Origin: Macrobrachium rosenbergii
Taxonomy: Eukaryota; Arthropoda; Malacostraca; Decapoda; Palaemonidae
DNA length: 64,000 bases
Reading direction: 5' to 3'
Assembly (NCBI RefSeq): GCF_040412425.1
Contig: NC_089756.1
Span: 1,894,498 to 1,958,497 of the forward strand
Both the position numbers and the translations under genes were made by a program. Within the stretch, counting starts at the first letter, position 1, and the number at the start of each line of letters is the position of its first letter. Positions 21,867 to 33,074 of the stretch are shown here, in pieces. A model generated the notes under the pieces. That model saw only the letters and a program-made list of their open reading frames with translations. It did no database searches and was not told the origin of the DNA.

Positions 21867-23767
21867 GAGTACGGAAAACTGCCCAGGACAACTGCCCGTA
21901 GGACAACTGCCCCATCGGACAACTACCCGTGGGAAAACTGCCCGTTAGGAAAACTGTCGTTAGGACAACTGCCCGTCAAAACTCTTTCTGTAAAAATTCA
22001 AGGTATAGAAAGCAGTAGTATTCTTTTTGGTTCACTCGGTTAACGGATATCATTCTCTCAGTAGTAGTTCTTCTCCCTCAGAAGCCCTTTATGGAAACTA
22101 CAATGAATACTATTTTGAAAAAGTCAACATTTGATGAGCTATAAATCATCAAAATTATACAAGGAACAATTTAATATACTGGGAGTGTTTCACAGAGGAA
22201 GGCAAAAGGCTGCAGAGAGAGACTGATTACCAAATTTGTTCAAAATTATGAAATCAAAATTAGTGAGCATAATCATTCAGCAAGAACAGACAAGGAAAAA
22301 GCACTATCTGATTTGAAAGACAAAGCTGGAACTAACGGATCATCTACTAGAGATTTAATTACTACATCTGATGCAGCAGGTAACCAGAATTGCCTGCCCT
22401 ACAAACTATTAGCCGGAATGTTCGTAGATGGAAAAGATGACGATTTCCATCAGTATCCACTGGCCGTAATGATTTTGTGATTCCAGATAAGTTTAAAACT
22501 CCTTGATACAGGAGAAAAATTTTTACAATATGACTCTGGAGTTGAAGATCCTTTGAGAGTACTGATATTTGCATCAAGTTCAGGAATTAAAAGACTTGAG
22601 AAGATACAGAAATTGGACCACAGATGGAACTTTTAAAGCTACACCTCGAAGTTTCTACCAGCTTTATACCATCCATATACAACTTAGTGGCTCAAGCATT
22701 CCGCATTTTTGCACTTTACCAAACAAATCCGAAGAAGTTTATACGAAAGTTTTCTTAAAAGTAAAAAAATTAGTACTAGAAACTCCTTGACAGTCATGTC
22801 TGACTTTGAAAAAGCTGCAATAAATAGCATACAAACTGTTTTTCCAACAGCAACACAAACAGGTTGCTTTTTCATTTCTGCCAGTTCTGTACAGAAAGGT
22901 TGTTGATCTAGGACTACGTGAGAGATATTTAATGATCATAATTTCAATATCACAATCGTTCCATATCGGCACTTGCCTTTCTATGCCAACGATGTTGAGT
23001 CCGGATATGAGGATATATTGGCGTGGGATATACCAGAAGAATTTTTGAATTATTTTGAGTTAACTTACATGGGCATTGTAAGAGGCGTGGCAGAAATCGC
23101 AGGCGAGGTGCACCTCCATTTTCGGTGCACTATGGAATGTTTACGACAGAGTTCAAAATGACATGAATCATACAAATAATAGTGTAGAAGCTTTTAATAA
23201 TGCATTTACGAAGTCTAACAACCTAAATCATCCTGACATATGGAAACTCATACATTGTCTGAAAAAGAAGAATGCTTGTCACAACTAAAGGGGCCAAATT
23301 GAGAGTGGGGAGTTTGTTAAAACAGCGAGGAGGTACAAAATTATCAATAAGAATATTGCCATGAATAGTCGGCAGTTATCGATGATGACAAAATTACTTA
23401 CCTGAAAGCAATTGCCCATAATCTTCATTGTTTTTAAAATAAATATATACATTTTATTCTTACTATTTCAGTTTTATAGTTTTATCTTGTTATATTTCTT
23501 ATTACCATGGTCCATTTGTACTTTAAATTGATTGTTGACAAGATTTGTATAGTGACAAGATTTTTCTATAAATTGATTTCTAACAACATTAAACAATCTA
23601 TGATTTTTTAAATGACCTTGCACATCTGTGTTTTTTATTACATCCCAAGCGAAAATTTCGGACGGGCAGTTGTCCTGACGGGCAGTTATCCTAACGGGCA
23701 GTTGTCCTGATCGGGCAGTTGGCTGGAAGTTGTCCGACAGGCAGTTGTCCGATGGGCAATTGTCCTA
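21867..23767 (+). mobile_element. MULE (Mutator-like) DNA transposon
   Basis: Flanked by GGCCTTGTC at 21858-21866 and 23768-23776, a 9-bp duplication as usual for Mutator-like elements. Both ends carry tandem copies of a GGACAACTGCCCRT-like motif in inverted orientation (21870-21985 and 23655-23767), so the terminal repeats are themselves repetitive. Between them is a FLYWCH-like and MULE transposase reading with frameshifts. It sits between the endonuclease and RT of element B and is therefore younger than it. Confidence 0.8.
22140..23290 (+). pseudogene. Broken MULE transposase with FLYWCH-like N-terminus
   Basis: At about 22195-22285 shifted frames give YWECF and KGCRERLITKF...SEHNHS, the pattern of a FLYWCH zinc finger. 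From 22569 comes the MULE transposase core: WTTDGTFKATPRSFYQLYTI (first Asp), then in another frame MSDFEKAAINSIQTVFP (second acidic site). Further on are an NNSVEAFNNAFTK segment and a HPDIWKLIHCLKK segment typical of the C-terminal part. At least three frameshifts or stops separate these blocks, so it cannot encode an active enzyme. Confidence 0.75.
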
Positions 23768-23776
23768 GGCCTTGTC

Positions 23777-24645
23777 TCGATGCAGCAGAAAATCCTTCTG
23801 ACCACCATGGAACTGGCCGTCTCTGAAAAGTCCTTTAGTTCGAGGAATTGAATATAAGCCTGCAGTATGGAAAGTTCCATTGAGTAGATCGATGGCATCA
23901 TCTACACTTGGGAAATCTTTCGCATCCCCTTCCAACTCGCTCAAATTTTTGAATTTTTTCCAATTTGCTTTCTCTAAGCACCATTGTGGTGATCTTGGGA
24001 TAGGTGGACCATCATTGGTGCTGATTATAATTGGAGAATGGTCACTGGTATGCCAGTCATCACTTGTTCTCCAACTAAAATCAACACTGCAATTAGAGCT
24101 ACAAATTGAAAGGTCAATGTAGGAGACAGTACCAGTCTGAATGTGATAATGGGTAGGTTCTCCAGTATTAAGAAGGCCTATATCTTCATTTTCTACAATA
24201 GATGCCATCATATTCCCTTTCTGGTTTGATGTTACATCTCCCCACAATGGATGTCTGCTGTTGAAGTCACCAAGAAGAAGAAATGGCTCTGGTAGTTGCC
24301 ACATTAAGGATATTAAGTCCTCTCGGGGGACATGACTATTGGGTGGAATGTAAAGGGAACATATAGTATATTGCCTTCTTAAATTAATCTGTACAGCCAC
24401 AGCTTGAAGTTGAGTATTTAGTTTTACTTTTTAGTGTGGAGTATCTCGACGGATGTAGATGAGGGATACACCGTGATTTCCCACTTCCAAACCAAATTCA
24501 GTTCTGAAGTGAACATATTCCCTAGGACAAGGGGTATATTCACCTAGCATGGTCTCTTGCAAACATACCCCAGTCAGGAGAATGCTCCAGATTAAAATCA
24601 ATACTCATACTTAGAGTCCCTGACAGTTCCACTGAATTATGGAAG
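23777..24645 (-). pseudogene. AP-type endonuclease of element B ORF2
   Basis: A 211-residue frame from 24400 carries YTICSLYIPPNS, LLLGDFNSRHPLWGDV (Asp/Asn), the YIDLSICS block and a WHTSDHSPIII segment (the SDH box). The N-terminal part, with FQETML-like and QWNC-like pieces, lies at 24645-24430 in shifted frames and contains stops. It is cut at 23777 by the MULE. Confidence 0.8.
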
Positions 24646-24650
24646 TGAAT

Positions 24651-26247
24651 TTATTTCTGTCTGGGACCATCAGTATGGTTCCTTTTTACAAGATTGGGAG
24701 GGTTCTTTTTTCTACTTGGGGAAGGCAATTTAATGGGGCAGTTTTGTTGGCTTCTTGGGGGGAATAACCACCTTGAAAGAGCCAACATCCTTTCCTTCAG
24801 TGTCTTTGACACTGAGGGGTTTTTTAGTTTCTTTTCTCTCCGTCTCAACCGAGACAGAGAGAGCAGAGGTGTTCTCTAAAGAGACCTCCTCATCTATCTT
24901 GCTATTGCTGGCAGTAGCCAGCTCTGCCTTTTGAAGAGGCAGAAGCACCAGCAAGGACTGGCACTGGGGGACCAGCATCTGCTGGTTTGTCCTCCAAAGA
25001 GGAGTTGGCACCAACAGAAGCTGGCACCGGACCAGTGAGTGCTGGCCCCGCCTCCAAAGAGGCAGGTGGTGGAGGGTGTGTCTCAACTGACACTTCAATT
25101 TTTCTTAGCTCTATGTTGACGTCTTCCTGGTTGGTTCTACTGAACCTTGTCTTCGCATTACCATCATCAATAGATTCTGATGAATCTGTTATGCGTCTTT
25201 TCAGAGATTCTTTTTTTGACTCTACCTTTGTGCTTCTTATTTTGGTTAGTTTATTTGTCTCTTTCTGTTGGTTTCTAGGTTTTGCTACTACTGAGGCAAA
25301 ACTTAGACCAGGTCTTACAATCTTAGCTTTTGCTCTCTCTCTTGCTTCCTTAAATGTTATCCTTTCAATCACTCTTAACACCTGAATTTCTTTTTCAAAT
25401 AAATATATATCACATTGCTGAGATGATGATGCATGTCCTTTACCACAGTGAACACATTTAGGTTCCCTTGTGCACATACCATGCTCATCATCTCCACAGT
25501 TGACACAAACCGCAGGATTTTCTTATATTTTTCTGAAGGGTGTGTCCGAAACGTTGGCAGTGGAAACACCTTCTGGGCCTTGGGATGTACTGTTTTATTT
25601 TGTATCTATGCCAGGCTGCAGAGACATACTCTGGGAGTCTTAAAGTATTGAATGTCAATATCAAGGTAGGTTGAGGTATCCGATCTCTATCCACCTTTTT
25701 TGTGATCCTGTTCACCTTAATTACACCCTGATCTTTCAGTTCATTTGCAAGTTTCTCCTCAGAGAAACCCATTAGCTGAGGGGCATAAATCAAACCCTTG
25801 CTGAGTTCAAGTTGGAGTGGGGAGTGCTGACAAACTCATCAACTTCATGCTTTCCTCTGGGGAGACACTCTCTACCAGGAGCATATTACTGTTCTGAGGG
25901 GATATTTTCAGTTGTCTGCCACAGCATTTTACAATTTCCCTGTTTACCTCAAAAGTATCAATATTGTCACCATTAAGCTTCAAATTTAGATATTTTTCAT
26001 ATGAGTTGGGTACAAAGACCCCAGGAACTATTTCATACTTCTTGCCTTTCTTTATTGCAAATGGTTCCAGTGTGACAATACTGGAACCAGATGCTTTTTG
26101 TTGGGGATTCCTGGCTGTATTCCTTCTTGCCTGGCATTGGGTTGTCAACCGTGTCCGATTGTCATTTGGCCCAGGGGTACTGATTTCAACATGGGGACCT
26201 TCCATGAAAAAAAAAAAAATAAAAAAAAAATAACTGCTGGTGAACAC
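24651..26247 (-). pseudogene. ORF1 (Gag-like) of element B
   Basis: From the ATG at 26247 (a later in-frame Met at 26206 begins MEGPHVEISTPGP) the frame runs to 25807. It shifts to 25793-25488, with zinc-knuckle sequence RRCFHCQRFGHTLQ and CGLCQ, and shifts again to 25477-24902 with CVHCGKGHASSSQQC and a KEARERAKAKIV basic stretch. The C-terminal part is an Ala/Pro/Ser-rich low-complexity region with internal repeats around PADAGPPVPVLAGASASS. ORF1 proteins of this group package element RNA. Two frameshifts break it. Confidence 0.75.
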
Positions 26248-26249
26248 TG

Positions 26250-26780
26250 AAGAGGCACCATTGACTTTTCATGGGGCCCTATTCTTAGCTAACGACACCA
26301 GTAGGAAATGACTCCCAGATGTCCACCCCTCACCCTACCCAAAAAAGGGATAGCACCAACATACCAGAGAGGCACAAGTGTAAGCCTAACCTGCTTGTTG
26401 GGACCGAGACTATTACTAGAATACAATCATCCCCACTCTGACTATGTTGGTGGGCATACCGGAAAATATGCCAGGAGTCCTACCCCTAATAACAGCCTAC
26501 CCCTGGAATCCACGGGCTGATCTCAGGGATAGTTCCGCCTTCAGGGTGTCAATATGACATCATACTAACACCCTTCAGGTCCAATCATCATCGGATTGGG
26601 TGACGCTCCCAATCACAGTTCCCACATTTAGCTTCGAACATGAACCTCAATCCAAGGTATGATGCCCTTTCCTTTCACACAGACAGGAAATTTAATGAAG
26701 GTGGAAATATCCACACTATGTAAGCCAAAGAGCAGACATGAAATTTAATGAAGGTGGAAATATCCACACTATGTAAGCCA
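26250..26780 (-). other. 5' leader of element B
   Basis: Alignable with 6998-7470. It contains a direct repeat of about 55 bp at 26686-26730 and 26739-26784 (GAAATTTAATGAAGGTGGAAATATCCACACTATG...). No open frame. It probably holds the internal promoter of the element, but no core motif can be named. Confidence 0.55.
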
Positions 26781-26792
26781 AAGAGTTGAAAA

Positions 26793-27022
<230 letters not shown>

Positions 27023-27039
27023 CACACAAACATACATAT

Positions 27040-27280
27040 ATATACAGAAGCGGTAGTCATAGCGGGTGGATAGGAAGATGGAAGAGAACTGAAAAATTAA
27101 GCTGGAGGAAGACGTAAAAAAGGAGTAGAAGAAAAGGAGGACAGAGAGACAGAGTCAAACAGGGGGAATGATTTCCCCTCGTTCAAGAGCCCCCTTGCCC
27201 GTCGCAAATCTACAGCATGAGAAAGAATATTCTATGCTGGAGCCATGCGACTAGGTCACTGCAGTCTCTCATTAAGGGGG
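27040..27280 (-). other. Structured 5' terminus of element B
   Basis: Read on the minus strand, the first 7 nt (27280-27274) pair with 27196-27190 (CCCCCTT/AAGGGGG). Inside are GTCGCA/TGCGAC (27201-27206 with 27246-27251) and CAGCAT/ATGCTG (27213-27218 with 27234-27239). In the copy at 1653-1890 the middle stem keeps pairing through a G-U wobble. A GGGG...CCCC hairpin follows at about 27180-27165. Such a fold at the exact 5' end could act in RNA processing or translation start; function is unknown. Confidence 0.6.
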
Positions 27281-27294
27281 CTGCAGGCGAGTAG
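27281..27294. repeat. Target-site duplication of element B, right copy
   Basis: Exact repeat of 18774-18787. Confidence 0.85.
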
Positions 27295-28839
27295 AAGTGT
27301 TTCTGCCAAGGCAGAGGAGGAGGAAGAAGCTTCTCCGAAAAGTTTGATCGGAGTGAATTTTTCTGCCCAAAGACCAGGAAATTTACTCGATCGAGCACCC
27401 TTTCAGAAAAGGCGGAGCATGGCAACTCTATTGAGGCCTTTGGTTTCTAATTCACAGCCCAAAAAGATTTGAAGCACGGCATACGAGGCCATGGGCCCTT
27501 ACTGAAGATCACTGTGCTGTGGGCCCTGAAGATCATTGTGCTGACGAATTGGCGAATGACCTATCCAAAGGTCCTCTGTATCTCAGGGGTGTCCGCATCC
27601 CTGGGAAGATGACCCTCAAGTCTTCCAGGGTATGGTCCCACTCATATACTCTCCCAGCAGGAGGAAGAACCTTGGCAGACCCCTGGGATCCTTCCTCGAC
27701 TACTCAGGTGTAAGACCGAGCCGGTCCGAGAACATAGCCCAGACACAGGACCTCGTTGTCAAACACCAAGAAGAGGCAATCTCCTTGGAGTCCCTCCTGC
27801 CCAACTTGCACCTCCCAGTAAAACCCCAGGAGGTTGAGGAGGATCAGCATTCCCACCTGTCCTGCCAGAAGCACTAGCAGGAGAGGCCGGCCGTACGTTG
27901 GTGACAGCAGCCCCAGTCTGGGAGAGCGAAGCACTGTTCCTAGGTGAGCAAGTTCAGTTGAGCCAAGCTGAGCCGAGCAGGGCCAGTCACACAAACATCA
28001 TTGGGGGCTGGCTGGGGTCAAGTGCTCAGCTATCGGCTGTCATCAACTTGTGCCGTCCTCACAACATGCCCCAGTCTTCTTTAAGGCCAAAGCCCTGCCA
28101 GGGAGGAAGAAGACTGAGCAAGGGTATTCCTCTCTGCCTCTCCAGGTGCTCAGACCCTCAGGTCTCAGACACTGAGCTGGGAACCTGGCCGAGCACTAGA
28201 AGCAGTGCTGGCAGGAAGAGCCGAGACATCTGCATGTCTCAGCACTTTTTCTTGACCTGTTCCTGAGCCAGACCAGGGAGCGGACTCGCTGATACCGGCT
28301 CAGTGTGCCAGAGACTCCAAGGAATCCCGAGCATTCAGTGTGATTTGGCTCAGCCAAGCACCCAATACTCCCAAATCTCGTGAAGAACGATCAACGGGAG
28401 CAGTCTCCTTCCAAGAGTCCAAAGAAACTCGGGTAGAGACAGGCAGTGTACCAGTCTTAGAAGCAGACTTCTTCAAACTGGTAACAGGAGCGCGGACCAG
28501 GGTGCACGTGCCTGCGGCTCCCAAGATGCAAAACCCCAGTGGGGAATGCAAATTGGTTCCCAAGCCCGAAGGCCGGGAAGAGCCAACGATAGATCCCACT
28601 TGCCTTCCCTGTGGAAGGAGGCAGTCCCTTAGAAGTCCCATGGCGGGACTTCTCGGGGGAGAGGGGCAGCCTTCTTCTTCCTCAGCCAGCGAGCCTCAGA
28701 AGAAGGGAAGGAGGCAGCAGATGACGAAGCCGAAGATGAAGACGACAATGATTGACACCTTCCAACTCCTCTTCCTCGATTTCTTCTTCGACATCATCTT
28801 CAGGATGGCGGTCAGGACTCCCATCCAGGAGGGAGCAGC

Positions 28840-29110
28840 AGGAACCACAGAAGCAGCTGGGGCAGCAGGAGCAGCAGGAGTGGCCCAGGCAGCAGGAACA
28901 CCAGCTACAGGAGCAACCAGAGCAGCTGGGGCAGAAGACACAGCAGGAGAGGCCTGGGCAACAGGAGCAACCAGGACAGCTGAGGCAGGAGGCACAGCAG
29001 GAGTGGCCTGGTCAACAGGAACAGAAGGAGCAGCCTCAACACCAGGAGCGGCAACAGGAGCAACCAGGACAGCTGGGGCAGGAAGCACAACAGGAGCGGC
29101 CCGGAGCTGA
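28840..29110. repeat. GCAGGAGCA-rich low-complexity array
   Basis: Imperfect tandem repetition of CAGGAGCA/GCAGCTGGGGC motifs, giving Gln/Glu-rich or Ala/Gly-rich readings on the plus strand and Leu-rich or Ala/Pro-rich ones on the minus strand. All large open frames here are products of this repetition. Confidence 0.75.
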
Positions 29111-29167
29111 GTGCTCGGCCCCAGCTGAGAGCTTCAGAGTCTCGGAGTTCTGAAGAAAAAATTAGTA

Positions 29168-29527
29168 CAGTAAACCCCCCGTATTCGCAGGGGATGCGTA
29201 ACGCAACCCCCCGCAAATAGCTAAAATCCGCAAATACTTAAAACCCCTCTAAAAACACTTCGAACTGCCTATTTTGATAGATTAAACACAAGATAAACCC
29301 TCTAAAAATGCTTATACCCAAGTATTTTAATAGCTGTATCACAAAAAAAAAATGTGCATTTAGTCATGAAAATGATATGAAAATACAGTAATTAGTGAAT
29401 ATTTCTCAGTGAAAAATACCGCAAATGGGTGAACTTTCCACAAATAATGAGTAGATACACTCCACAGAGAAATCCGAGAATACATGAGTCTGCGAATCGT
29501 GAGAACGTAAATATGGGGTGATTACTG
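29168..29527. mobile_element. pogo/Tigger-like MITE, complete copy
   Basis: Flanked by TA at 29166-29167 and 29528-29529. The ends begin CAGTAAACCCCCCGTATTCGC and, on the other strand, CAGTAATCACCCCATATTTACG. The TA duplication and the CAGT...CGTATTCGC ends fit the Tc1/mariner superfamily, nearest to pogo/Tigger. It is 360 bp with no transposase. Partial copies lie at 47586 and 58491. Confidence 0.7.
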
Positions 29528-29879
29528 TACTCAATTCTGCTGCTGAGTCTTGGAGTTTAGAGTGCCCGAACCGACTGAGCAGCTTTTGAGTCTCGGATTT
29601 CCAAAGAAATTTGAGTACTGTACTTGGAAAGACACCGAGTCACGTACAGGACGATTGTCAGTTGCTCCTTCTACCCAAGAGTCTGAGGAAACTCGAGCAG
29701 AAAGCCAAGCACAAGGCTAGAGCCAAGCAACTTCCGAGTCTCAAATCTCCAAAGAAATCTGAGTGCTCAGTTTGAGCTGCCAAGACACGCACAGAACGAT
29801 TGTCGGTTGCTCCCTCTACCTGAGTGGCCGAAGAAATGCGTGCGGAGGTAGATCCTAGTACGTACATAGTACTCCCAGG

Positions 29880-31050
29880 CTCCTCTAAAACTCAACACCC
29901 TAAGCAAGGCAAAGAGAATAAAGAAAGGACATTGCTTTCTACATTTCCTCCACCTACACCACGCCAGCCGCGTAAAATGGACCCAAGGTACGGCACTGAT
30001 CATAAATCATTTCAATATCCCTTCAATAATGACATGCAAACACTGACTTGCACTTCCAAAATGTCGATTGTACAATAGACTCAAGGAATAAATTGAGCTT
30101 AAATGCCAAAGATGTAGTGACAGCCCTTATCTCATGGGCCTTTACCTTACATGAGGAGAAAGAGTCTTCGCTAACCGTGGAATGAGCTTCCGAAAAAGAG
30201 TCACTGAGAAAGAATGCCAGGGCATTCTTAGACAGAGGCTGAGAGGGATATTTCACAGAACACCAAAGATTTCTTGAAGTACCACAAACAACCTTCGTTC
30301 TGTGGAGATAAAACTTAAGGGGCACTCACCAGACAGAGAGTTCTCCCTTCTCCAGATGGGCCTACTATCTCAGTCAAGCTCTTAATCGTAAAAGAACAAG
30401 GCCATGGGTTCTATGGCGATTCATTCTTGGCTAAAAATCCTGGGGAAGAGGAATGAACTGCATTCCCCTGGGAAAATCTGACATTTTTGTCCGATGCATG
30501 GATCTCGCTGGACTTTCTGGCAGTGGTAAAGAGACGGACTGCATGGGCTCAAAATGTGAACTGGCTAGCCACTCAAGTACTATGTCTAAATTCCAGGACA
30601 GCAAAGGCTTTTCTTTAATCTTTGTGGTATCAAAAGACTTAATAAGATCAGACAAATCTTGGTTAGAAGATAAATCTGTTCTTCTGTGGCAAAAAACAGA
30701 TCTATGCATTGTTCTGTAGCCCTTAATGGTAGAAGTGAAGAGACCTTTAGTCGAGCGTAAGAACAGCAGAAAGTCCGCTATTTCTGTTACAGAGGTACTA
30801 GAAGAGGACACATTATTTTGTCTATACCAAGACCTGAAGATAGACCACTTACCCTGGCAGACTTTATCTGATGACTGTCTTCTGCATTCAGCAACTGTGT
30901 CTGCAACTGCTCTGGAAAAGCCCTTCTTTCGGAGCAGTCGCTTAACAGTTTGAATCCTGAAGACAGATTTTGGTGAAACCATCAAAGTGTGGTTGCCTGA
31001 GAAGTTGTTACTTCTGTGGCAGCAGTCTCGGGAAGTCCACAAGAAGTTCC
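29880..31050 (-). pseudogene. Tyrosine recombinase of DIRS element 2
   Basis: Frame 31042-30431 carries the N-terminal core-binding part (LLRKKGFSRAVADTVAEC, then TSVTEIADFLLFLR and STIKGYRTMHRSV). Frame 30325-30023 carries the catalytic end: AHEIRAVTTSLAF (HxxR) and STFWKCKSVFACHY (final Tyr). The segment with the first catalytic Arg, between about 30430 and 30330, is mostly in broken frames. DIRS recombinases insert circular DNA copies without target-site duplication. Confidence 0.75.
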
Positions 31051-31725
31051 AGCAGATCTGGAAACCACTCCTTTGCTGGCCAAAAGGGAGCTATCAAAAT
31101 CATAGACAGGTTTTGATGAGACCGGAATCTGTTAAGTACTTGTCTCACCAAACTGAATGGGGGAAAGGCATACAGATCTTTGCCCCACCAGTCCTGCAAC
31201 ATTGCATCAGTCGCCCATGCTAAAGGACCTGGCACTAATGAGCAGAAGAGAGGAAGTCGATGATTCCTGGAGGACGCGAATAGATCTATCATGGGTTTCC
31301 CCCAAAGCTTCCACAAGTCCAAACAAACCAACGGATCCAATGTCCATTCCATGGGAAGGATCTGTTTCTGGCAGCTCAATCTGTCTGCCACAACATTGAA
31401 TTTCCCTTGGATAAAGCATGTTACCACATGCGTGTTGTTCCAGTTTAACCACAGAACAAGAACTCTGGCTGTTTTGCACTGGGAGAAAGAGTGAGTCCCT
31501 CCGTTTCTTGATGTACACCAGTGCAGTCGTGCTGCCTGAATGCACTGCTAGTCTTTCTGCGCACTTCTGAGGCAGAGCACTGCAAATATTGCCTGTAATT
31601 CCTTCACATTGATGTGCCAGTCTTTCTGTTCCTGGGACCAGGTACCTGACACTTCTTTTGCCCCTAAAAGAGCTCCCCAACCTAGATTTGAAGCATGTCC
31701 ACAAGTTCTTCTTTCTGATAACACA
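31008..31725 (-). pseudogene. RNase H end and linker of DIRS element 2
   Basis: ASNLGWGALLGAKEVSGTWS marks the RNase H start (the usual SDASNLGWG is degraded at its Asp). After that come INVKELQAIFAVLCL, then in the next frames QGKFNVVADRLSCQ and MIDLFASSRNHRLPLFCSL, and PFWPAKEWFPDLL. The order RNase H, linker, recombinase is that of DIRS. It is cut near 31725 by the gypsy-like element. Confidence 0.75.
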
Positions 31726-31736
31726 CTAGACTTAAG

Positions 31737-32069
31737 GAAGCTCAGAGTGTTCAAGCAAAGTGCTATGACAAAAATACAGCTAAACCAAAAATTGTAGTAG
31801 GTGCTCAGGTATATGTTCAGAATCATGTTCCAGAAGGTCCTAATGTAAAAGTATCCCCAAAGTTTAATGGTCCTTATAAGGTATTAGAAGTGTTGAAATT
31901 AAATAAGCTAGAGATCATAAGTGAGAGTGATCTAAAAGAAAGAATTGTTGTTAACAATCATGTAAAGGTAATAAAAACAGACTCTTGGTCCAATAAAACA
32001 ATAGTTGAATTATTGAAAGAAGATAAACAGGAACCAATAAATAACAAATACAACTTAAGAAAAAGATAA
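31737..32069 (+). pseudogene. Integrase C-terminus of an errantivirus-like Ty3/gypsy element
   Basis: An open frame of about 110 codons ending at TAA 32067-32069. It contains a GPY motif after KFN, the GPY/F module near the C-terminus of Ty3/gypsy and retroviral integrases, and a basic RKR end. The rest of pol and the 5' LTR are missing; DIRS element 2 abuts on the left. A signal-peptide-bearing env frame follows about 100 bases downstream, as in errantiviruses. Confidence 0.75.
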
Positions 32070-32172
32070 ATTTATGTAAAGTGTTGAACTGTTATATATA
32101 AACAATATGTAGACATTAAAATACCTCATGTATACCAAATATCTGATAAGGCTTATTCTTACAGATACAAAC

Positions 32173-32254
32173 ATGTGGTTCTTCTTGGTTATCATAACAC
32201 TGCTTTGTGTGTCATCCGAGGTGGTGATCCGGAAGGGTGCACTACTAGAGAAAA
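32173..32254 (+). pseudogene. env start of the gypsy-like element (signal peptide)
   Basis: ATG at 32173 is followed by a hydrophobic run of about 13 residues and then a polar stretch, as expected for a secreted or membrane protein leader. The frame is interrupted at 32255 by DIRS element 1 and resumes after 38542. Confidence 0.6.
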
Positions 32255-32520
32255 ATCACATTTTTATGATAAAATGAAGTTTCAATATACTTACCAAAAC
32301 ACTGTAAAAGCTTTAATCTTTTAAATTTCAACACGTCCGAGATATATTTTTTCAAACTTTGTTTGGAATGCTGATATAATTGGCGGGAGACCCAGCGCCA
32401 CCGGATGCCGGTGGGGAGAAGTGGAAGGAGACCCGCCCAGTAAACAGTTTCAGTTTCAATCTCGGCATACATAATAAGTGACAGCCTGAGATAACGCCTC
32501 CCCCTGCGGGGAGGAGGCGG
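32255..32520. repeat. 3' inverted terminal repeat of DIRS element 1
   Basis: Matches 38310-38542 in inverse orientation, including the ACTTACCAAAACACTGTAAA block and a CGCCACCGGATGCCGGTGG segment that is itself nearly self-complementary. Confidence 0.85.
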
Positions 32521-32625
32521 CCTTTAAGTTACAGTGTTTTGGTAAGTATAATGAAACTTCATTTTATCATAAAAATGTCATTTTCATTATAATGCCTTAC
32601 CAAAACACTGTAAAAGCTGATTCCA
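32521..32625. repeat. Internal complementary region of DIRS element 1
   Basis: Contains the inverse of the 3' outer end (TACAGTGTTTTGGTAAG...TTTTATCATAAAAATG) directly joined to a sequence matching the 5' outer end (TTTTCATTATAATG...TTACCAAAACACTG). This bridging sequence is what DIRS elements use to join both ends when a circular intermediate is made. Confidence 0.75.
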
Positions 32626-33074
32626 CATTTAAGGTGGAAGGGCAGGGGATGAGGTATCAGTTATCAAAAGGGTACACATCAACCAAAAGGGCAGGTGTCT
32701 CCTTACCTGGTAGATGGGCTTTTGCAGGGAGGTACTGCTGCTGGTTGAAGCTCCACTACCTGCAGAGGCATTGGGCGTAAGCACTGCTAGCTACTCTGCT
32801 CCATAACACCCCTAGTAGTCAGGGAAGTACACCGCTAAGACAAGGGGTGACTTTCCTTTGCTCTTGCCCTGGGCAATTGGAAAGCAACAAGACTGAAAAC
32901 GGGCCTCACCGCCTAACCTAAAGCTAATTAAAAACAAAACATCCCACTTCTCTATACCCTCTATAGCTAAAACTAGATCGGAGGGTACTCCAGGTGAACT
33001 GAACACCCCCAGCTTCCCTTTAACTCAACAACCATAAAATCACAAGGAGAAGGTAAGATAAAGAACCTACCCCC
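32626..33074. other. 3' non-coding part of DIRS element 1
   Basis: Between the recombinase stop and the internal complementary region. No convincing frame. It may include the end of the recombinase reading after shifts. Confidence 0.5.

Larger units (their letters stand above)
27295..29840 (-). mobile_element. Decayed DIRS-like element D, copy 1, right part
   Basis: Continues 14996-18773. Blocks around 28060-28330, 28560-28680 and 29130 recur at 17870-18080, 18440-18470 and 62700-63130. A repetitive GCAGGAGCA-rich stretch fills 28840-29110. The minus strand shows Ser/Arg- and Ala/Pro-rich low complexity, as in DIRS gag regions, but no intact frame. A tandem of about 160 bp with GACGATTGTCGGTTGCTCC-like cores stands at 29660 and 29795. 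Interrupted by the MITE at 29168-29527. Confidence 0.4.

Noticed and set aside
27190..27280. Hammerhead ribozyme in the structured module
   Set aside because: Neither strand has the CTGATGA...GAAA core.
27160..27280. Firm call of an HDV-like ribozyme
   Set aside because: Topology is suggestive, but the 5' base is C, the middle stems are long and the catalytic C cannot be placed, so it is listed only as a test.
28340..29216. Long open frames on both strands (up to 256 codons)
   Set aside because: They come from GCAGGAGCA-type low-complexity repetition in a decayed DIRS-like element, with no domain and no conservation between copies.
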